A stretch of DNA of 64,000 bases from the NCBI RefSeq assembly GCF_039641995.1, contig NZ_CP087714.1, positions 558,001 through 622,000 of the forward strand, in the 5' to 3' direction. The notes beneath the pieces are model-generated. The model was not told the origin of the DNA and searched no databases. It saw only the letters and a list, made by a program, of their open reading frames with translations. Below, one piece after another: positions 16,594 through 24,454 of this stretch. The first letter of the stretch is position 1. Every line of letters starts with the position of its first letter. Source of the stretch: Geoglobus acetivorans. Lineage in GTDB: Archaea; Halobacteriota; Archaeoglobi; Archaeoglobales; Archaeoglobaceae. Made by a program: the position numbers and the translations under genes.

Positions 16594-17109
16594 TTACTCG
16601 GCAGGTTCAGCATGTATTGTTAGCTGTCCCTCTATGCTATCTCCGGGTGATTTCCCGTCTCCATCAAAGCTCATTCCAACGCAGACTTCCTCTCCCTGTG
16701 GAACGTTGAAGTTGATAGATGTGCTTGCTTCGTCTGGGTCATTCGTGTACAGCTTGACCAGATCGTTGTTGGATGTGATCGTCACGTTTATCGTTACGTT
16801 CTCCTCCCACAGGTGGTTTGAAACGTTGAACATGCAGTCAAACGAGTACTTTGCATCCGGGCTAATTCCAAGACCACCGCCGTCAGGATAGTTGTCGTTG
16901 TTTTCGCTTATGTCGATGTACAGTTTTCCGTCATCTCCTATGTATGCATACGGCTGCCCGGGATCCAGATCAATTAATTCCTGATCGTCAGCCACGACCG
17001 CAACATGCACGCTTCTGTCGGCGTCATAGCTGGCAAAATCTGCCCCAATCCCTAAGGCAAACACAAGTGCTCCAATCAGGAGCACGACTCCCACAAGCCT
17101 TTCGAACAT
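16594..17109 (-). CDS. Exported DUF1102 protein (TasA/camelysin-like), copy 1
   Basis: The 171-residue first gene of the surface-fibre operon. A signal helix (about residues 5-22) precedes ADFASYDADRSVHVAVVAD, then DDQELIDLDPGQPYAYIGDD, GLGISPDAKYSFDCMFNVSN and HLWEENVTINV. The mature part should be a small beta sandwich; C92 and C143 may pair. Bacterial TasA/camelysin and archaeal bundling pilins begin in a comparable way just after SipW cleavage, where the new N terminus acts as donor strand. The start has GAGGTG nine to ten bases upstream, and an island promoter element about 50-70 nt upstream. Confidence 0.85.
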   Translation of the reverse strand: MFERLVGVVLLIGALVFALGIGADFASYDADRSVHVAVVADDQELIDLDPGQPYAYIGDDGKLYIDISENNDNYPDGGGLGISPDAKYSFDCMFNVSNHLWEENVTINVTITSNNDLVKLYTNDPDEASTSINFNVPQGEEVCVGMSFDGDGKSPGDSIEGQLTIHAEPAE

Positions 17110-17157
17110 TTTGCTTCACCTCGACCATTTTGTTAGAATTAATTGTGATGAACAATT

Positions 17158-17176
17158 ACTTAGTTAATTCCTGAAT
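17158..17176 (-). promoter_or_regulatory. Island promoter element before the DUF1102 operon
   Basis: On the minus strand this is ATTCAGGAATTAACTAAGT. It matches the element before the exported protein at 17797-18921 in 17 of 19 positions and stands at the same distance from the start codon (48 nt here, 45 nt there). Conserved place and sequence in otherwise unlike gaps argue for a functional core promoter or activator site. Confidence 0.5.
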
Positions 17177-17236
17177 TCTCCTCCCTTTTTTCCGGTTAAT
17201 TCGACGATAATCGCCGATTAAGTTTCTGAACTGTGA

Positions 17237-17680
17237 TTAGAAAACCTTTCTGACCTTCATTGTCTGAAGTAAAGAGCTCGTTACCAGTGCTATGGATATG
17301 ACAATTGCAAGAGTATCCATAACCAGCAGGCTTCCTGCAGCAGATATGCTGCCGAGAACCAGGTAATACTTGCTCCAGCTTATATCTCCACCCTCGACAA
17401 ATTCTATATACATCTTCACATCGTTGAGGTATCTCTCTTCGAGATGCAGCATGTTGCTCGATCTGTCGTAATATACTATTCTGGCTCTTTCGAGCTTGGG
17501 TATGTGGGTTTGCTTCAGGCTGATATAGACGCTTTTTCTGTTTCTCTTTTGAGGATCGCCCTCTTTTTCGCAGATGTATGTGATGACGTCCTCAAGGGTT
17601 GCCCGACCGTTGTTGTGCAGGAGATACCTCAGGAGGAGTTTCCTCCTTTCATTGGATATGATCGAAGTAAGACTGTTCAT
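17237..17680 (-). CDS. Membrane-tethered winged-helix regulator (DUF7344-like)
   Basis: A 147-residue protein with an N-terminal winged helix (about residues 3-85: ISNERRKLLLRYLLHNN, RKSVYISLKQTHIPKLERAR, IVYYDRSSNMLHLEERYLND) and two C-terminal membrane helices (about 103-137). The QTHIPKL-x-xARIVxYD pattern is that of the haloarchaeal DUF7344 family. The ATG at 17680 is preferred (GGTGGGG just upstream); a GTG nine bases earlier is in frame. Position between two exported-protein transcription units and two strong inverted repeats in its own promoter make it the best candidate for the local regulator (inference). Membrane anchoring would allow it to sense surface or secretion state. Confidence 0.78.
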   Translation of the reverse strand: MNSLTSIISNERRKLLLRYLLHNNGRATLEDVITYICEKEGDPQKRNRKSVYISLKQTHIPKLERARIVYYDRSSNMLHLEERYLNDVKMYIEFVEGGDISWSKYYLVLGSISAAGSLLVMDTLAIVISIALVTSSLLQTMKVRKVF

Positions 17681-17700
17681 TGTCCCCACCAGAATAGGAT

Positions 17701-17726
17701 ATAGTATTTATCATATTTAATACTAT
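17701..17726. promoter_or_regulatory. Inverted repeat ATAGTATT-N10-AATACTAT
   Basis: Perfect 8-bp arms in a 26-bp element 21-46 nt before the ATG of the membrane-tethered regulator. It covers the expected TATA/start zone (TTTATCATATTTAATAC), so binding there would control this gene. Confidence 0.5.
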
Positions 17727-17732
17727 TTTATT

Positions 17733-17755
17733 GTTACTTAACTATGTTCAGTAAC
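17733..17755. promoter_or_regulatory. 23-bp near-palindrome (arms GTTACT / AGTAAC)
   Basis: The whole 23 bp is close to its own reverse complement; only the two pairs around the AAC/GTT steps deviate (GTTACTTAAC facing GTTCAGTAAC). The right half contains TTCAGTAA, the core found before the exported-protein genes at 11787, 20351 and, slightly changed, at 17158 and 18967. It is a strong operator candidate for the regulator that starts at 17680. Confidence 0.5.
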
Positions 17756-17796
17756 AAAAAATTAACAAAAATAAAAAATTTTAATGGCTTATAATA

Positions 17797-18921
17797 TCAT
17801 GTCGGCGGCAAAACCTGAACCGGGTCGCTAACGGGGTCCATTGGCTTGCAAGGCACTATGACTGCCTGGTATTCGAGCAGTATGTATCCTGTATACTCGG
17901 TTGCTGGAGCACCGTTGGGCAGGTGCAGGCTGAAGTCTATCTTGGTGGTGTTGCACGGCCACAGCAGGTTGCTGAACCTGGTCCACTCCCATGATGGCAG
18001 CATCAGGTCTTCATCAAGGAATCTCATGTCGAAAACGTTTTCAAACTTCTTCGGTGGGTCTGTGCTGCTTGTTGCATCGGATGCGTATGCGGATACTGCT
18101 ATCGGGGTGTTACCAATGTTTCTGATTGTTGGCCTGTCTGATGTGTTCATGTCATAGTCACCGCTGACCTGCGCTCTGTAACCCACTTTCACGTTCGTGA
18201 AGTGGACTGAGTCGAAGTCCGTCTCGTAGGCAAGCATTGGTCTAACCTCGAAGTAGTTGGTGAACTTCTCTGAAGTAGCACCGTTGTTATCTGTTGCCCA
18301 TGCCTTGACCATGTACCATCCGTAAGCCTGGTGGTAGTCAATGAAAAGCTCTGCAGCATATATTCTCGCTTCATTCTGGTGGAGCTCCTCCCACAGCTCG
18401 TCTGCCTCTGCAGAAGTGAAGTAACCGGCAGCAACACCAAGCTGCAGCAAATCTTCAACAGAATATCCATTGAACACCGGAGCACTCAGATCCGGGATTC
18501 CAAGCTGGTCTCTAACGAGTTCGATCTCTTTTGCATGGACCTGGTATTTGAAGCTGCCATCTCCATATCCACATGTCGGGTGGTACACATCCACATACAC
18601 GTTTCCATTCGATATGTCTTCTATGCCGTTGGGGTCAGATACTATTACGAACGAATAGAATGTGGCGCCGTCTCCCGGAACGATGTCTCCCTGGGTGCCA
18701 AGCCTTACTGGATCGGCATCAGTGAGTATAAACTCATCATCTGTGTTTGGATCAACCCAGAGTTCCCACTTTGCCTTAATCCATGGCGGGGATCCAAGGG
18801 GGTCTGTCTCCACTGTAACGCTTATCCTCTCCTGGCTGGAATATCCATCTATGGCGTTTGCTGTTCCAATGCCAATCAGGCTCACTGCCAGCACTGCAAG
18901 CAACAAAATACTTTTTTTCAT
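17797..18921 (-). CDS. Secreted protein of unknown function
   Basis: A 374-residue protein with a clear Sec signal peptide (KKSILLLAVLAVSLIGIGTANA-type; basic residues 2-3, hydrophobic 4-18, AXA-like end at about 23). The mature part is rich in beta-type sequence and aromatic residues (PPWIKAKWELWVDPNTDDEF, WELW, HQAYGWYMVKAWATDN), with a helical insertion around residues 150-185. No membrane anchor or sorting tail is seen. It is not recognised as any family. It has its own promoter carrying the island element and an AGGAGGTG site, and lies between the regulator and another exported protein, so it probably belongs to the same surface programme. Confidence 0.78.
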   Translation of the reverse strand: MKKSILLLAVLAVSLIGIGTANAIDGYSSQERISVTVETDPLGSPPWIKAKWELWVDPNTDDEFILTDADPVRLGTQGDIVPGDGATFYSFVIVSDPNGIEDISNGNVYVDVYHPTCGYGDGSFKYQVHAKEIELVRDQLGIPDLSAPVFNGYSVEDLLQLGVAAGYFTSAEADELWEELHQNEARIYAAELFIDYHQAYGWYMVKAWATDNNGATSEKFTNYFEVRPMLAYETDFDSVHFTNVKVGYRAQVSGDYDMNTSDRPTIRNIGNTPIAVSAYASDATSSTDPPKKFENVFDMRFLDEDLMLPSWEWTRFSNLLWPCNTTKIDFSLHLPNGAPATEYTGYILLEYQAVIVPCKPMDPVSDPVQVLPPT

Positions 18922-18966
18922 GTTTTTTCACCTCCTTTTCACATATTTGTAATGATAATTCATCAT

Positions 18967-18985
18967 ACTTAGTTAATTACCGAAT
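18967..18985 (-). promoter_or_regulatory. Island promoter element before the secreted protein gene
   Basis: Minus strand ATTCGGTAATTAACTAAGT, 45 nt before the ATG at 18921, identical in 17 of 19 positions to the element at 17158-17176. Further upstream both gaps also share short blocks ATTAACCGG and CTTAATC in changed order. Confidence 0.5.
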
Positions 18986-19072
18986 AAAATCTGCAAAAAT
19001 GGAGTTATTGGCGGATTAAGGGATATAATCCACCGGTTAATGAAGATAAATTGGTGATTGACTGTGGACAAC

Positions 19073-20290
19073 TCATCGTTTCCTTCTCCCTGACAGCGAT
19101 TTGATTGCCAAAATCACGATCCCTGTGACCAGAATTGCTGAGTAGATCTCAAATCCCGGGATTTTGCTATTGTTACTGTTTTCTCTGCTGCTGTTTGATG
19201 ATTCCTGCTTTTTAATTGCTTCGCTTGTTACCTCAACAGCAATATCGCTCAGCTTTGCTATTTTACCACCGTACGCCAGCACCGGTTTGAGGGTATAGTT
19301 GCCCGGGTCGCCCATCTTCAGGTATGCGGTCAGGATCCCTGTCTGACCCTTTTCGAGCCACAGTGGATCGCTTTCTGAGAGATCTACGAACTCCGAGCCT
19401 CTATATATCTCGATCCTCATCCGTACCTCTGTATCTATTTGCCCCGTGTTTTTCACTCCCAGTTCAACTTTCGACACTTTTCCTGGCTCAATTATTTTTT
19501 CGACAGAGATGTTGAGGATCTCCATTCTTGCCGTAAGTGTTCCTTTTTCAAAAACATTGAACTTGAGCTCTTCTGTAAGAATTTCTTTCCCATCCATCAG
19601 CAATCTAAGTCTGCCAGTGTATGTTCCTTCATCTGCCCTCGAAGTGTCCCAGCTAATTTTCGCAGCTTTTATTTCCTGGGGTTTTATTTTCACAGCCGTC
19701 TGGTTCCTCCATACCTCAACGCCATCTGGATTGAAGACTGTTATCTCGACAGTAGGGTCAGCAACGACGTTTCCGTTATTGAGTAGGTCCACCTCCATTC
19801 TCGCAGGGATTCCGACTTCAGTATCATCTATTGTGAAGAGCATCAGCTTTACTGATTTTTTCTGTTCTCCCGTGACTGTGAATACCAGATTGAGGGGAGC
19901 CTTCATTCCAACACCCACTTTACCGCCTTCAGAAGAGGAGACAAAGAACACGGGGATTTTGTAATTTCCGTTGGCAGCATCTTCGGGTATTTTCAATCTC
20001 ACAATTATCTCGAAATAACCATTGGCTGGGACCTCAATCTCATCAATCACGCCCCCCGTAGTATTCAGAACCTCCACCCATTCTGAGAACTCACCCGTTT
20101 CTATTTTGAACTGGGCAGGGCTATCCTGTGTGTTGTATATTCTCGCCCTGCCCTCCACAACCTGCCCCCTCAGAAGGTCTTTAAAGTCGATGAATGACGG
20201 AGAGATTCCGATACTTATCGCTTCTACACCATAAACAAGTGCCAGCACCAGTACTGCTGAAAACAAGATTTTTACGTATGTTTTTCCCAT
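19073..20290 (-). CDS. Exported multi-domain beta protein with PGF-CTERM-like anchor
   Basis: A 405-residue exported protein: signal helix (about residues 6-24), then NEW1/CARDB-like beta-sandwich domains (about 25-140, 150-250 and 255-355) and a Ser/Asn-rich linker. The C terminus has the motif IPGFE, a hydrophobic helix (about 378-397) and the basic end SGRRKR. That tripartite C terminus is the PGF-CTERM type, which archaeosortase A cuts before lipid attachment. No archaeosortase gene is in the window. Conserved domain spacing suggests a surface scaffold or accessory protein of the island. GGGGTGA precedes the ATG. Confidence 0.78.
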   Translation of the reverse strand: MGKTYVKILFSAVLVLALVYGVEAISIGISPSFIDFKDLLRGQVVEGRARIYNTQDSPAQFKIETGEFSEWVEVLNTTGGVIDEIEVPANGYFEIIVRLKIPEDAANGNYKIPVFFVSSSEGGKVGVGMKAPLNLVFTVTGEQKKSVKLMLFTIDDTEVGIPARMEVDLLNNGNVVADPTVEITVFNPDGVEVWRNQTAVKIKPQEIKAAKISWDTSRADEGTYTGRLRLLMDGKEILTEELKFNVFEKGTLTARMEILNISVEKIIEPGKVSKVELGVKNTGQIDTEVRMRIEIYRGSEFVDLSESDPLWLEKGQTGILTAYLKMGDPGNYTLKPVLAYGGKIAKLSDIAVEVTSEAIKKQESSNSSRENSNNSKIPGFEIYSAILVTGIVILAIKSLSGRRKR

Positions 20291-20350
20291 ACAATCACCC
20301 CTTAAGGATAAATATAGAATTGAGACGGTTTATATTTGAAAATGTAAGAA

Positions 20351-20364
20351 ATTTTATTACTGAA
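20351..20364 (-). promoter_or_regulatory. Partial copy of the island promoter element
   Basis: Minus strand TTCAGTAATAAAAT, with the core ending 65 nt before the ATG at 20290. It keeps TTCAGTAAT but lacks the AACTAAGT part. A clearer TATA candidate (GAAAATATAAACC-like AT run, minus strand near 20325-20335) lies closer to the gene. Confidence 0.35.
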
Positions 20365-20469
20365 TTTAGTTTAGTTATGGCTCATTTCTTGCCGCTGCAA
20401 TCTCTCCGTCCCGGGAACAATACAGGCTTTTCCATAATGGCGCCGGAAAATTTGAGTTCGTTGGATGAT

Positions 20470-21225
20470 TCATCCGGTATGCTCCCAGAGCAGGTTGAAG
20501 AGGTGGACGTGAGGATGAATTATGCCCTCGTTCTCAGTGTAAAGTCCGTGGGGAACGCCTCCATCATCAAAATACACCATCAGAAGTTTAGAGTCATCCA
20601 CTATAAGCGTGTAGTTGCTGTATGATTCGATTTCCCTGATTTCTCCGCCAAGAGCAAGAATCTCCTCCCTGCAAACCCGTTCGAACGTTCCGAGTGCGTA
20701 GAGTTTCACACCCTCCGGGAGATACCTCTTCAGTATTTCCCGGCACTTCAGTGTGAACAGGGGCCTTTCGCCCACAAGCTTGACGCATTTTTCTGCACTC
20801 TGGATCATTTCGAGTATTCTGGCGACAATGGCTTCTTCCCCCTCAACGACCCACACGTGGGAGCCGCCTGAATCGCTCTGAACCTTTGGGGCAAGCTCTT
20901 CAATTTCGCTGATTCTATCCCTCAGCTCCTCCATTCTGGCGCTGAACTCTGCACTGAGCTGTCTGATACGGTTAACGAGTGCCCTGCGAACGCTGAGTGG
21001 TGCATACTTTTTGGGATTTGTGTGCCTGACCTGTATGAACCCCTTTCGTTCAAGTGATGAAAGCGTGTCATAAATGCGCTGCTGGGGAATTGCGGACAGC
21101 TTTGCCACCGTCCCGGCGCTCGCCTCACCAACTGAAAGAAGCACATAGTATGCTTTCGCCTCGTATGTCGTGAGTCCGTAATCTCTAAGTGCGTTAACGA
21201 AAGCCTCGTCAATTGTTATCTCCAT
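20470..21225 (-). CDS. TrmB-family transcriptional regulator
   Basis: A 251-residue regulator. The N-terminal winged helix spans about residues 8-80 (DYGLTTYEAKAYYVLLSVGE, IPQQRIYDTLSSLERKGFIQ), followed by a short coiled coil (about 82-115) and a C-terminal PLD-like effector domain (about 125-250: WVVEGEEAIVARILEMIQSA, LIVDDSKLLMVYFDDGG). TrmB proteins in archaea sense sugars or other small molecules. It is the last gene of a probable operon after the YeiH-type transporter and the universal stress protein (13-nt gap), so it may control that set. The ligand is unknown. Confidence 0.88.
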   Translation of the reverse strand: MEITIDEAFVNALRDYGLTTYEAKAYYVLLSVGEASAGTVAKLSAIPQQRIYDTLSSLERKGFIQVRHTNPKKYAPLSVRRALVNRIRQLSAEFSARMEELRDRISEIEELAPKVQSDSGGSHVWVVEGEEAIVARILEMIQSAEKCVKLVGERPLFTLKCREILKRYLPEGVKLYALGTFERVCREEILALGGEIREIESYSNYTLIVDDSKLLMVYFDDGGVPHGLYTENEGIIHPHVHLFNLLWEHTG

Positions 21226-21238
21226 CTCGAATCATTTT

Positions 21239-22057
21239 TCACTGTGTGGATGTATTTAGCCTTTTGCCTCTGACAATCAGTGTGCTCGATTTTGAAAATC
21301 TCGCAACCCGCTCGGCAACACTTCCGAGAAGAAGATGATCTATTCCACTCCTTCCGTGAGAACCGAGAACAACCAAGTCATATCCTGCAGAGATTTCTGT
21401 GATTACAGAGACGGGGTGCCCCTTCACTGAAATACACTCAGCGGAATCTCCCAGGATTTTTCTGGCCATGCTTAGGGCATGATCTCTGCGCTGCTGCAGC
21501 TCCTCGAAGAAGAGCTGGGACGATACCGGATCGGAGGTGTCCATTACGTGGACAGCGCTCACCTCGAGGGACATCTTCTTCATGATATGCTGTATCAGTT
21601 CTATTGCCAGCCGGGAATGCTCTGAACCATCTGTGGCAATCAGAACCCTCTTAGGGATTTCTGATGATCTGGCCACAAGCACGGAAGTCCCTGCATGGCG
21701 AACGATTTTCTCGGAAACGCTCCCGATGAAAACTCTTTCAAGGCCGGAGCGGTTATGAGACCCGGTTACTATCAGGTCTGCATCGACTTCTCCTGCACAC
21801 TCTACGATCTCGCTTGCGGGATGCCCCTCTCTGATGACTGAACGCACATCCGGAAACAGCTCTACCACCCTTTCAATCGCTTCATGCGCCTCATCTCTTT
21901 TTAGCTGTTCGCAGATAACTGAAACTGCGTGCAGCTCTCCTCCGAGAGCTCTTGCGAGATTCACCGCAAGGTGGACAGCTTTTTCAGAGGCGTGTGAACC
22001 ATCAGTCGCCACGAGAATTCTGGGTTTTTCTCCACCGCAAATCTGACCTGTCTCCAT
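21239..22057 (-). CDS. Tandem universal stress protein (UspA x2)
   Basis: A 272-residue protein made of two UspA domains. Domain 1 is about residues 12-140 (ILVATDGSHASEKAVHLAVN ... GSHNRSGLERVFIGSVSEKI). Domain 2 is about 142-265 (VLIATDGSEHSRLAIELIQH ... GSHGRSGIDHLLLGSVAERV). Both keep the ATP-binding G-x2-G-x9-G-S/T pattern, so nucleotide binding is expected. The ATG at 22057 has GGTGAG four bases upstream; a GTG nine bases earlier is in frame. Sits 18 nt after the YeiH-type transporter gene. Role in stress response; precise partner unknown. Confidence 0.9.
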   Translation of the reverse strand: METGQICGGEKPRILVATDGSHASEKAVHLAVNLARALGGELHAVSVICEQLKRDEAHEAIERVVELFPDVRSVIREGHPASEIVECAGEVDADLIVTGSHNRSGLERVFIGSVSEKIVRHAGTSVLVARSSEIPKRVLIATDGSEHSRLAIELIQHIMKKMSLEVSAVHVMDTSDPVSSQLFFEELQQRRDHALSMARKILGDSAECISVKGHPVSVITEISAGYDLVVLGSHGRSGIDHLLLGSVAERVARFSKSSTLIVRGKRLNTSTQ

Positions 22058-22075
22058 AACTCTCACCCGGTCTTT

Positions 22076-23077
22076 TCAGTACAGCAGTGTGGCCATCGCG
22101 TAGGAAAGGCCGGCTATGAACATCCAGGCCGCCAGTCCGACATAGAACGGCAGCATACCCACATCTTTCAGGTCTTTAAAGCTCGTGTTCAGCCCCATTG
22201 CAGCCATCGCCACTGCCAGCAGGACGTCGTCGATTCTGACCAGCATTTTCGAGATACCTCCCGGTATTATGCCGATGGAGTTTATGAATATCATGGCCAC
22301 AAATCCAAGCACGAAGTACGGGATGGGAACTGAACGGAAGCTCACACTCTCCACCTCTCTTCTCACAAACAGTATTCCGAGAATCATCGCCACCGGAGCA
22401 AGCAGAACAACTCTTGAGAGCTTTATGACTGTTGCCACATTACCGCTTGCGTCACTAACAGCATATCCGGCAGCCACAACCTGCGCAACTTCATGGATGC
22501 TTGCCCCCGCCCATACCCCGTAAAGCAGGTTTGAGAGGCCCAGTATTTTGGCCATCACAGGATAGGTGAACATGGCCACCGTACCGAAAAGTGTGACCGT
22601 GGCGATTGCGAAGGCAATATTGCGATCCCTGGCGTTTATGACCCCGCCAACCGCTATAACTGCAGACGCTCCGCAAATGCTTACCCCAGTACCGATTAGC
22701 GCTGCAAGCTCCTCTGAAACTCCTGCCCTCCTTCCAAGCCAGATGGAGAACATTAATGTCAGCGCAACGCTTGCAATGACCACGATCAGACCCCTGCCAC
22801 CTATGTGGGCTATTTCGGAGATGCTGAGCTTCAGCCCGAGCAGTATTATTGCCAGCCTCAGTACTCTTTTCAGGGAGAACTCCGCACCTGCCCTGAATAT
22901 CTCCGGAAGGCCTGTAACGTTTCTGAACACCATGCCAATTACTATGGCAAGAATGAGCGGTGAGATTGCCACATACTTGTTCACCACTCCTGCGAGAAGT
23001 ATTGCCATTGCAGCGAGTGCACCCGAGTAAGCAAGCCCCGGTGCAATCCTTATTGTCAAGTCCCTGACCTCACCCAT
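22076..23077 (-). CDS. YeiH/UPF0324-family putative anion exporter
   Basis: A 333-residue integral membrane protein with about ten hydrophobic helices, of the UPF0324/YeiH family. Diagnostic segments include SPLILAIVIGMVFRN, LIGTGVSICGASAVIAVGGV and GASIHEVAQVVAAGYAVSD. Members have been proposed as sulfate or sulfonate-related exporters, which is not proven for this one. The ATG at 23077 is chosen because GGTGATATA stands directly before it; an ATG 21 nt upstream is possible. First gene of the probable yeiH-usp-trmB operon. Confidence 0.85.
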   Translation of the reverse strand: MGEVRDLTIRIAPGLAYSGALAAMAILLAGVVNKYVAISPLILAIVIGMVFRNVTGLPEIFRAGAEFSLKRVLRLAIILLGLKLSISEIAHIGGRGLIVVIASVALTLMFSIWLGRRAGVSEELAALIGTGVSICGASAVIAVGGVINARDRNIAFAIATVTLFGTVAMFTYPVMAKILGLSNLLYGVWAGASIHEVAQVVAAGYAVSDASGNVATVIKLSRVVLLAPVAMILGILFVRREVESVSFRSVPIPYFVLGFVAMIFINSIGIIPGGISKMLVRIDDVLLAVAMAAMGLNTSFKDLKDVGMLPFYVGLAAWMFIAGLSYAMATLLY

Positions 23078-23247
23078 TATATCACCATTTAGCACCACTT
23101 TTTAATGGTGTTCACCACCTGAAAATGGTGCAATTTTTAAAGATTGTGGAGGTTCGGAAGGTTAGAAAGGGCATTGAAAAATAAAAACTTGAAATAAATT
23201 TTGAAAAAATCCTGAGACCTGAGGTTTCTCCGAACAACTGCGGTTAT

Positions 23248-24351
23248 TCAGTTCTTGCTCTCAAAGTGTTCTATAACCTCGTCTATGAGAGCATAGGAAC
23301 TTTTCACCTTGCTGACGTCTCCAAAGTAGGTCAGATTCCACACAACCACGTGTTCCACTCCGAGTTTCCTGTATTCATCAAAGGTCTGGATTATCTCTTC
23401 TGGCGTACCGCAGATGAACGCTGCTCTGGCAACTTCGTCCGGAATCCTGCTGACCGCCTCAAGGATATCGTCTCTGGTGAATTTTGTCGGGATGTAGTCC
23501 AGCAGGCCATAGTATTTTCCGAGTGGATGCCTGAGGCCCATTCTCTCATAAACCTCGTGGTGCAGCAGAAGTGCATGGATTCTGAGTATGGGAGTTTTGA
23601 GGAGCTTTTCAACCTCTTTTGGATCTTCATCTATGACGATGCTTGCGAACAGAGCCCTGGTAATCTCATCAGGCTCTCTGCCTGCGTTTTTAGCATATTT
23701 TTCAAGTTTCTCAGCTCTTTCTGCGTAGTCTTTGGGGGTGGTTGAGACCGGCAGCCACCCATCTGCATGCTCGGCTGTGAGCTTGAGCATCCTGTCTCCA
23801 TGAGCTCCAACCCATATGGGCATCTTGCCGACAGGCTTGAGGTCGAACACCGCATCCTCGAGCCTGAAGAACCTTCCTTCAAAATTGATCTTCTCCCCAT
23901 AATCGCTTTCCAGCATTATTTTCATCAGCTTTAACGCCTCTTCGAGCCTTGCAGCAGGTTTTTCAAACTCAATGCCGTACGGTACGATGTTCTCGGCCTC
24001 TCCAGCCCCTATTCCCAGAATAAACCGTCCGTTGGTGGCGTGGTTTGCGGTGACTGCCTGCTGGAGAAGAACGGCAGGATGTCTGCGAAACACCTCGGTA
24101 ACGCTGACACCAAACTGCATTTTTTCTGCTGATGATGCTGCATAGCATATCTCGCAGAACGGGTCGAAGAACATGTGACAGGATGGGTACTTCATTGCGA
24201 ATGGCGTCTCCTTCCACAGCTCGTGCGGATACCAGCCCATAAGGTGGTCTGCAAACCATAGCGAAGAATATCCCTTCCCCTCAAGTCTATTGACGGTTTT
24301 TCTTGCCTCCTCTATCGGAGGAAATGTTGGTGCTACTGTTCCGAACTCCAT
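23248..24351 (-). CDS. F420-dependent luciferase-like oxidoreductase
   Basis: A 367-residue TIM-barrel protein of the bacterial-luciferase/Mer superfamily. Visible features are GYSSLWFADHLMGWYP near residues 28-43, FGVSVTEVFRRHPAVLLQQA, GRFILGIGAGEAENIVPYG (cofactor-binding region), PIWVGAHGDRMLKLTAEHAD and HVVVWNLTYFGD. Archaeal members mostly use coenzyme F420, as methylenetetrahydromethanopterin reductase and F420-dependent alcohol dehydrogenases do; the substrate here is unknown. A GAGGTGATAGA site precedes the ATG. It stands alone, 103 nt from the MBL gene, and may act in the CoA-thioester region next to it. Confidence 0.85.
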   Translation of the reverse strand: MEFGTVAPTFPPIEEARKTVNRLEGKGYSSLWFADHLMGWYPHELWKETPFAMKYPSCHMFFDPFCEICYAASSAEKMQFGVSVTEVFRRHPAVLLQQAVTANHATNGRFILGIGAGEAENIVPYGIEFEKPAARLEEALKLMKIMLESDYGEKINFEGRFFRLEDAVFDLKPVGKMPIWVGAHGDRMLKLTAEHADGWLPVSTTPKDYAERAEKLEKYAKNAGREPDEITRALFASIVIDEDPKEVEKLLKTPILRIHALLLHHEVYERMGLRHPLGKYYGLLDYIPTKFTRDDILEAVSRIPDEVARAAFICGTPEEIIQTFDEYRKLGVEHVVVWNLTYFGDVSKVKSSYALIDEVIEHFESKN

Positions 24352-24454
24352 TCTATCACCTCATGACACGTTCAGGATTCTGCAGAATATCATTTTAAAT
24401 CGTATGCTTATTGAGACCAAACCTTTAAAAAATATAAAATTAATCTCTCCATTT

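Noticed and set aside
20194-20625. 143-codon plus-strand frame between the PGF-type protein gene and trmB
   Set aside because: Mostly antisense to the two genes and through their promoter; no motif.
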